A stretch of 64,000 bases of DNA, taken from contig JADLFL010000016.1 in NCBI GenBank assembly GCA_020845575.1, forward strand, positions 116,542 through 180,541. The letters are read 5' to 3'. Numbering within the stretch: position 1 is the stretch's first letter; every line of letters begins with the position of its first letter. The notes below the pieces were generated by a model. The model was not told the DNA's origin. It made no database searches and saw nothing but the letters and a program-made list of their open reading frames with translations. Both the position numbers and the translations under genes were made by a program. Below, in pieces: positions 59,725-64,000 of this stretch. This DNA is from Acidobacteriota bacterium (GTDB lineage: Bacteria > Acidobacteriota > Vicinamibacteria > Vicinamibacterales > Vicinamibacteraceae).

Positions 59725-62118
59725 TCATTCCTCTCTCAACACCACCATCGGAGTCACGCTGCGGACGCGCCGGGCGGCCAGCCACGCGAAGGTCGTCGCG
59801 GTACTGCCGATGAGCAGTGCCGTGCTGATGAACGTCGTCGGATCGAGCGGGGCCACACCATGGAGCAGCGACGATAGTGCGCGAGCGGCGAGTGCGGCTC
59901 CGCCGAGGCCGACGACGAGTCCGGCCGCGATGAGCACGAGCCCCTGACCGACGATGGTTCGAACGAGGACATCAGGCGAGGCGCCGATCGCCGATCGGAT
60001 GGCCATCTCCCGTCGTCGTTCGGTGACGAGCGTTATCAGCGTTGCGAGGACGCCCGCCAGCGCAACGCAGAGGCCAAGACCCCCGAAGCCGATTGCCGGC
60101 AGCGCGCGAGCCCGACGAGCGGCAATGGACCGTGCGACGACGTCATCCAGAGTCTGTACGTCTGGCACGGGGACGCTCGCATCGAGTTGCCGGCTCGACT
60201 CGCCGATCATCGGGGCGAGCCGGCGGACGTTGTCGTCGCCGCGCACGATCAGATACGCCTTTCCCAACGGTAGACGCGCCCACGGTACGTAGATCGCACC
60301 GCCCGCCGGTGTGTCGAGTCCGTCGTACTTGACGTCGCGTACTACGCCGACGACGCGTAGATCGCCCGCGAGTCCAAGCGATGCTGGGAACCCGGTGATT
60401 GTCCGCCCGATCGCGTCCTCGTCGGGGAAGTAGAACCGGGCCGTCGACTCGCTCAGGATGACGACTGGTGCGTCAGGGCGATTCTCCGCGTCTTCGAAAT
60501 CGCGCCCCGCGATCCACTTCACACCGAGTGCGCGCAGATAGCCGGGGCCGGCAGAGCCGACCTTGAGGAAACGCGACTCGTCGCGATCGCCGCGCACCAG
60601 GCGAACCAGCATCATCGCCGGTGCCGTGAGGGGAGGCAGGTTGCTGCCGATGCCGGCGTATCGCACCCCGGGCATCGTGTTCACGCGCGCGACGAGAGCG
60701 CGGAGGTACGCGCCCTTCTCGACGCTATCGAGTAGTCCCGTGTCAGACAGCGTGAGCTTCGCGGCGATGGCTCCTCGCGCCTGGAACCCGTGGTCGGCGC
60801 GGACCAACGTCGAAACCGTCCGCGCGAGCAGGCCGGCGCTGACCAGCAGGACACACGAGACGGCGATCTGCGCCACGACGAGGATGCGGCGCACCTGCCA
60901 GGCGTGGAGCGACTCGGTGGTGCCGCGCGCAGCAGGCGCGAACTCGAGGTGCGTCGCGTGCCACGCCGGTGCGATGGCGCAGAGCATCGTCGTCAGGAAC
61001 GTGAGCGCGACGATCGCGGCGAGAACCGGCGCGTCCATGTGCACCGAACGAAGTCCGGCCACGGCATCGGCCGCCTGCGCCGTAAGGACACGGATGGTCA
61101 TCCAGCCGAGGAACGAGCCGGCGAGTGCGGCGATACCTGCGATGAGCGCGATCTCGACGAGGACGCCGCGCACGAGCCGGGCGGGCGACGCACCGACGGC
61201 CATGCGCGTCACCAGTTCGCGACGACGAGAGACGTCGCGTCCGATGAACAGTGTCGTCACGTTCGCGCAGCCGACCACGAGCACGAGGAGCGCGCCGACG
61301 AGGGATCCGGCGAGCAGCGTACGAGTGCTGCCGACGACGGTCTCTCCGAGTTGTGCGACTGACACGGTCTCCCGGCCGGTCGGCGACGGCTCGAGGCAGA
61401 CGCGACTGGCATCGTCACGGAACTGATCGAGTGTGGTACCCGGCTTCAGGCGCGCGACGATCTTCGAGTAGCCGCCATCCTGCGAGCGCGTGCCCGGCGT
61501 CATCGCCGGTGAAGGCAGCCACAAGGAGACATCTTCTGCGGGGAACGCGAAGGCAGGGTCGACGATGCCGCCAATCACATGCGGCCGATCGCCGATCGAC
61601 ACGGCACTGCCGATCGCGTCGGGAAGGTCGGCCCCGATGAGACTCGCCGCCGCGCGCGAACTGACGACGATGTCGGGCGCGTCGAGCCGAACGCGAGTGT
61701 GGCCGAGTGCGGCAGGCGCGCCGAGGACCTCGAAGAACGACTCGGTGACCAGCGCGGCCTGATACACGTGGGCCCGACCTGCGGATCGAACCGTCACGTC
61801 TGTCGTGACGTAGCCGGCGGCGGACTCCACCGTCCGCAAGCGAGGCAGGCACTGTTGCAGGGCGTCTGGAGAGAAGCCGAGATCGCCACCGTCGTGGAAG
61901 AGGATGTTGAGGACGGCCAGTCTCGATGCGTCGGGATACGGAAGCGGCCGAATCAGGACGCCGTACGCGACAGCGAATGCCGCGACGTTCATCCCGATGC
62001 ACAGTGCCAGCGTCGTGACAGCCAGTGCGGTGCCCCCTGGTCGTCGACGCATGCCCGCCCACGCATGACGAGCGTCAATCTGGAGGGGGTCGCTCCATGA
62101 CCATCCGACTATCCGCAT
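59725..62118 (-). CDS. MacB/FtsX-type ABC permease of the ADOP kind
   Basis: 797 residues. Two repeated halves of MacB-type periplasmic domain and FtsX permease: N-terminal helix AGMRRRPGGTALAVTTLALCIGMNVAAFAVA, then permease loop ELVTRMAVGASPARLVRGVLVEIALI, and the second half ending with MAIRSAIGASPDVLVRTIVGQGLVL. Eight transmembrane helices are expected. There is no ATPase gene beside it, as usual for acidobacterial duplicated orphan permeases; a PadR-type regulator often adjoins but is absent here. Substrate unknown; MacB relatives move peptides or drugs or act as mechanotransmitters. Confidence 0.92.
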   Translation of the reverse strand: MRIVGWSWSDPLQIDARHAWAGMRRRPGGTALAVTTLALCIGMNVAAFAVAYGVLIRPLPYPDASRLAVLNILFHDGGDLGFSPDALQQCLPRLRTVESAAGYVTTDVTVRSAGRAHVYQAALVTESFFEVLGAPAALGHTRVRLDAPDIVVSSRAAASLIGADLPDAIGSAVSIGDRPHVIGGIVDPAFAFPAEDVSLWLPSPAMTPGTRSQDGGYSKIVARLKPGTTLDQFRDDASRVCLEPSPTGRETVSVAQLGETVVGSTRTLLAGSLVGALLVLVVGCANVTTLFIGRDVSRRRELVTRMAVGASPARLVRGVLVEIALIAGIAALAGSFLGWMTIRVLTAQAADAVAGLRSVHMDAPVLAAIVALTFLTTMLCAIAPAWHATHLEFAPAARGTTESLHAWQVRRILVVAQIAVSCVLLVSAGLLARTVSTLVRADHGFQARGAIAAKLTLSDTGLLDSVEKGAYLRALVARVNTMPGVRYAGIGSNLPPLTAPAMMLVRLVRGDRDESRFLKVGSAGPGYLRALGVKWIAGRDFEDAENRPDAPVVILSESTARFYFPDEDAIGRTITGFPASLGLAGDLRVVGVVRDVKYDGLDTPAGGAIYVPWARLPLGKAYLIVRGDDNVRRLAPMIGESSRQLDASVPVPDVQTLDDVVARSIAARRARALPAIGFGGLGLCVALAGVLATLITLVTERRREMAIRSAIGASPDVLVRTIVGQGLVLIAAGLVVGLGGAALAARALSSLLHGVAPLDPTTFISTALLIGSTATTFAWLAARRVRSVTPMVVLREE

Positions 62119-62219
62119 GCGGGCATCGTACCTCTGCCCTTGCCGATGGGGCGCGGCCGTCTCAGACAGCCACGGGTTGACAGTCAGATGTCAGTCGAGT
62201 TGAACAGGGCGGCGGCTGC

Positions 62220-62432
62220 TCAGAGTCTGGCGCGTAGTGCCACCAGTCGCGGCAGCAACGTCGGCACTTCTTCCACCACGATGCTCCAGACGATGTCGTC
62301 GTCGATGCCGAGGTATCCGTGCGCCACCGTGCCCGACGCCAACTGCGTCCTGTCGAGGCTCTCCGTGTACTGCATGACACGGCGGCACGCCTCGATCATG
62401 TCGTCGACGAACAGGGTGGCATCACGCGACAC
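62220..62432 (-). pseudogene. HepT-like toxin (DUF86) with an internal deletion
   Basis: 70 residues, GTG start. The N-terminus MSRDATLFVDDMIEACRRVMQYTESLDRTQ and the end AHGYLGIDDDIVWSIVVEEVPTLLPRLVAL both match HepT, but the middle 35-45 residues (usual tydAvlrNLeiiGEAa and the ieWr..agmRd) are missing, bringing the total well below the usual 110 or so. The RxxxAH RNase motif is broken: the Arg position reads Ser-Gly in SGTVAHGY. Frame is maintained, so it is an in-frame deletion, not a frameshift. Overlaps the MNT gene by 11 bases. Likely inactive toxin. Confidence 0.75.
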
Positions 62433-62715
62433 GGCGGGCTTCGGCTTCGATGCGGGGTCTCAGTTGCGAGCGGAGCGCCGCACGGGTCACCAGATCCACA
62501 TGCGTGCCCAACGTGTCTTCCAGCAGCGCCTTGAGGTCCATGAACCTGGCGAAGGTCGGCGGTCCGTCGAACTCGACGAGCACATCGATGTCACTGTTGG
62601 CCTGTGCCTCGCCACGTGCGACTGAACCGAAAACGTACAAGGCCGCGACTCTGAACTCGGTCTTGAGTCGAGGCTCCAGCTGGTGGACGGCTTCGGCAAC
62701 GGCGTTCAGGGTCAT
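62422..62715 (-). CDS. MNT-type minimal nucleotidyltransferase (antitoxin of MNT-HepT)
   Basis: 97 residues. Nucleotidyltransferase signature ALYVFGSVARGEAQANSDIDVLVEF has the GS..R..SD.D motif with both metal Asp residues. In MNT-HepT systems the enzyme AMPylates the HepT toxin to block it. AGAGGT lies before ATG 62715; longer frame to 62793 is unlike the family. Complete while its HepT partner is deleted, so the system is probably decaying or has become solitary. Confidence 0.9.
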   Translation of the reverse strand: MTLNAVAEAVHQLEPRLKTEFRVAALYVFGSVARGEAQANSDIDVLVEFDGPPTFARFMDLKALLEDTLGTHVDLVTRAALRSQLRPRIEAEARRVA

Positions 62716-62797
62716 GGGAACCTCTGCTCGCGCAATATAGCAGCCCGGAAGGACTTGCAGGTGGCCTCGGGACTGAAATGAGGCTAGAGTCATCGGC

Positions 62798-63634
62798 GTG
62801 ATTCAACCCTATGCCATCGGTGTGTGCAGCTGGTCGTTGCAGGTCAAGAACGTGCCCGAACTACGCGGTTTCCTGGACCAGCTCGGCGTGAACGTGATCC
62901 AGATCGCGTGCGGGGATCCCCACCACGCGTCCTGGGACGAGGGCGACGACATGCCGGCGGCGGCGCTTGCCGCCGGGTTCGACATCCACGCGGCGATGGT
63001 CGGGTTCCCGGGCGAGGACTACACCACACCCGACACGATCAAGGCGACGGGCGGCTTCGGCGATCCGGCGACGCGCGCGGCGCGGCTCGAGACGCTGAAG
63101 TGGGCGCTGGCGCGCACGACCGCGCTGGGTGTCGATCGCCTGACCATGCACGGCGGCTTCATCCCCGACCCCGGTGACGAGGGGCGGAAGGGCTTCCTCG
63201 ACACGCTCGGCGAGGCCGCGGCGCTCGCCAAGGTGCACGGAGTCACGCTCGGCCTCGAGACCGGCCAGGAGACGGCCGACCTGCTGCGTCGCACGCTCGA
63301 CGACCTGCAGTGCGACAACGTCAAGGTCAACTTCGACCCCGCCAACATGCTGCTCTACGACATGGGCGACCCGATCCGCGCCGTCGAGATCCTCGGACCC
63401 GATATCGCGACGGTCCACTGCAAGGACGCCTTGCGCCCGACGACGCCGGGGACGTGGGGCCAGGAGGTGCCGCTCGGCGAGGGCGCGGTCAACATGGCGC
63501 TGTTCATCGAGACGCTGAAGAAGGTCGGCTTCGCCGGGCCGCTCGTGATCGAGCGTGAGGTGGGCGACCAGCAGGGGCGGCTCGCCGACTGCGCGCACGG
63601 GATCCGCGTCCTGCGCGACATCCTCGGTGAATAA
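62798..63634 (+). CDS. Sugar phosphate isomerase/epimerase (xylose isomerase-like TIM barrel)
   Basis: 278 residues in the AP-endonuclease-2/xylose-isomerase fold: AIGVCSWSLQ, TMHGGFIPDPGDEG, TLGLETGQETADLLRRTLDD, VNFDPANMLLYDMG, IATVHCKDA, GEGAVNM, PLVIEREVG. Four metal ligands are consistent with the family: Glu in LGLETGQ, Asp in NFDPAN, His in TVHCKDA and Glu in IEREVG. Substrate is not readable; related proteins epimerise ketoses or inositol derivatives. GTG 62798 precedes the first strand; GAGG lies 15 or more bases upstream, so the start is not firm. Confidence 0.9.
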   Translation: MIQPYAIGVCSWSLQVKNVPELRGFLDQLGVNVIQIACGDPHHASWDEGDDMPAAALAAGFDIHAAMVGFPGEDYTTPDTIKATGGFGDPATRAARLETLKWALARTTALGVDRLTMHGGFIPDPGDEGRKGFLDTLGEAAALAKVHGVTLGLETGQETADLLRRTLDDLQCDNVKVNFDPANMLLYDMGDPIRAVEILGPDIATVHCKDALRPTTPGTWGQEVPLGEGAVNMALFIETLKKVGFAGPLVIEREVGDQQGRLADCAHGIRVLRDILGE

Positions 63635-63680
63635 CGCCTTCAGCGGTCCACCTACACGCGACGGGAGTCGGAGCGGCCAG

Positions 63681-63866
63681 TCAGACTGAACGGCAACCTG
63701 GCGCTGGACTGGTTGCCAGCCACTCGTTGAGTTGTCTGGTCAGGTGACTGTCGTCGCTCACCCATTCGAGCTTGTCGAGGCTCATGAACAGGAAGAAGAC
63801 GCCCAGAAACAGCGACAGAACCGGGAGTCCTGTTGCACTCGAGCCTGGAGAAGTGGGGAAGGTCAT
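63681..63866 (-). pseudogene. Truncated DoxX-like membrane protein fragment
   Basis: 61 residues with one hydrophobic helix (VLSLFLGVFFLFMSLDKLEWV) followed by TRQLNEWLATSPAPG, resembling the start of DoxX-family proteins, which are about 130-170 residues with four helices. The frame stops soon after, so three helices are missing. No ribosome-binding site is obvious. It may be a remnant left by the repeats on its 5' side. Confidence 0.45.
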
Positions 63867-63873
63867 ATAGAGA

Positions 63874-64000
63874 ACTGCCGTGGCGATGCCACGTCGCCGT
63901 GCGACGGGCGGTCTGACAGGGCGGGCTCGACCGCGGCGGCGAGCCGACGGCGGAGCCGCGCGGCTGAGGACTGCCGTGGCGATGCCACGTCGCCGTGCGA
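63874..64000. repeat. Two 31-bp direct repeats at the window edge
   Basis: The same 31 bases, starting ACTGCCGTGGCGATGCCAC, occur at 63874-63904 and 63970-64000. Each carries a GTGGC/GCCAC hairpin. The 65 bases between hold a GGCGGCGAGCC/GGCGGAGCC-type imperfect repeat. The array may continue beyond the window. Confidence 0.75.

Noticed and set aside
57640..62118. Prophage
   Set aside because: A single tail-sheath gene without tube, baseplate, capsid, terminase, integrase or lysis genes.
63874..64000. CRISPR array at the right edge
   Set aside because: Only two copies, a 65-base GC-rich interval with its own internal repeats, and no cas gene in the window.

Overview
The window is uniformly GC-rich and gene-dense. 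Several gene families point to an acidobacterium, most likely of the Vicinamibacteria/Luteitalea type: an orphan MacB/FtsX permease of the ADOP type, serine/threonine kinases with C-terminal TPRs, an HNH endonuclease of the kind often repeated in these genomes, PQQ dehydrogenase with DUF1501/DUF1553 genes, a PVC-type CxxCH protein, and a small protein with an SPEGRARIAAA motif. The assignment is inference from gene content; no rRNA is present. Short GC-rich interspersed repeats are the other hallmark.

Layout. 1-11 kb: end of a probable methyltransferase, tRNA-His, a hybrid histidine kinase, glnS, a universal stress protein, a ROK sugar kinase, a multi-pass acyltransferase-like protein, an oxidoreductase and a subtilase. 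10.7-15.6 kb: a tightly overlapping methylmalonyl-CoA module (epimerase, both mutase subunits, MeaB chaperone). 15.7-24.1 kb: oxidoreductase, PIG-L deacetylase, histidine phosphatase, then a Ser/Thr kinase-TPR protein followed by a paralogue that has lost its catalytic residues. 24-36.6 kb: PVC-type cytochrome, ThuA-like protein, an ECF sigma operon, HNH endonuclease, metH with a small CWC protein. 36.7-46.5 kb: secreted catabolism (SGNH-DUF1080 hydrolase, alpha/beta hydrolase, PQQ dehydrogenase, SDR, DUF1501, DUF1549/DUF1553). 46.6-51 kb: GT81-like glycosyltransferase, NarL-type two-component pair, MurQ. 51-57.5 kb: Arg/Asp-rich glycine-zipper protein, an exported methyltransferase-like protein, and a compact group of DUF362, beta-propeller, ApbE and a secreted protein of unknown function. 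57.6-64 kb: accessory material: a contractile-tail sheath homologue without other tail genes, in frame with an antitoxin-like N-terminus; orphan HicB; ADOP permease; an MNT-HepT pair whose HepT is internally deleted; a TIM-barrel sugar epimerase; and a DoxX fragment.

At least two short-repeat families are scattered through the window. One is built of GTTGCC(G/C) or GGTGCCC units, the other of GGGCCGGCTCTCCGAGCCCGGCCC-like palindrome halves. They abut starts and stops and in places are translated: inside mutA, at the end of meaB, and probably at the end of the sheath gene.

The most unusual items are the sheath fusion, the kinase/pseudokinase pair, the DUF362-propeller-ApbE group and the repeats that have entered coding sequence. 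None is proved to be a new system by sequence alone.
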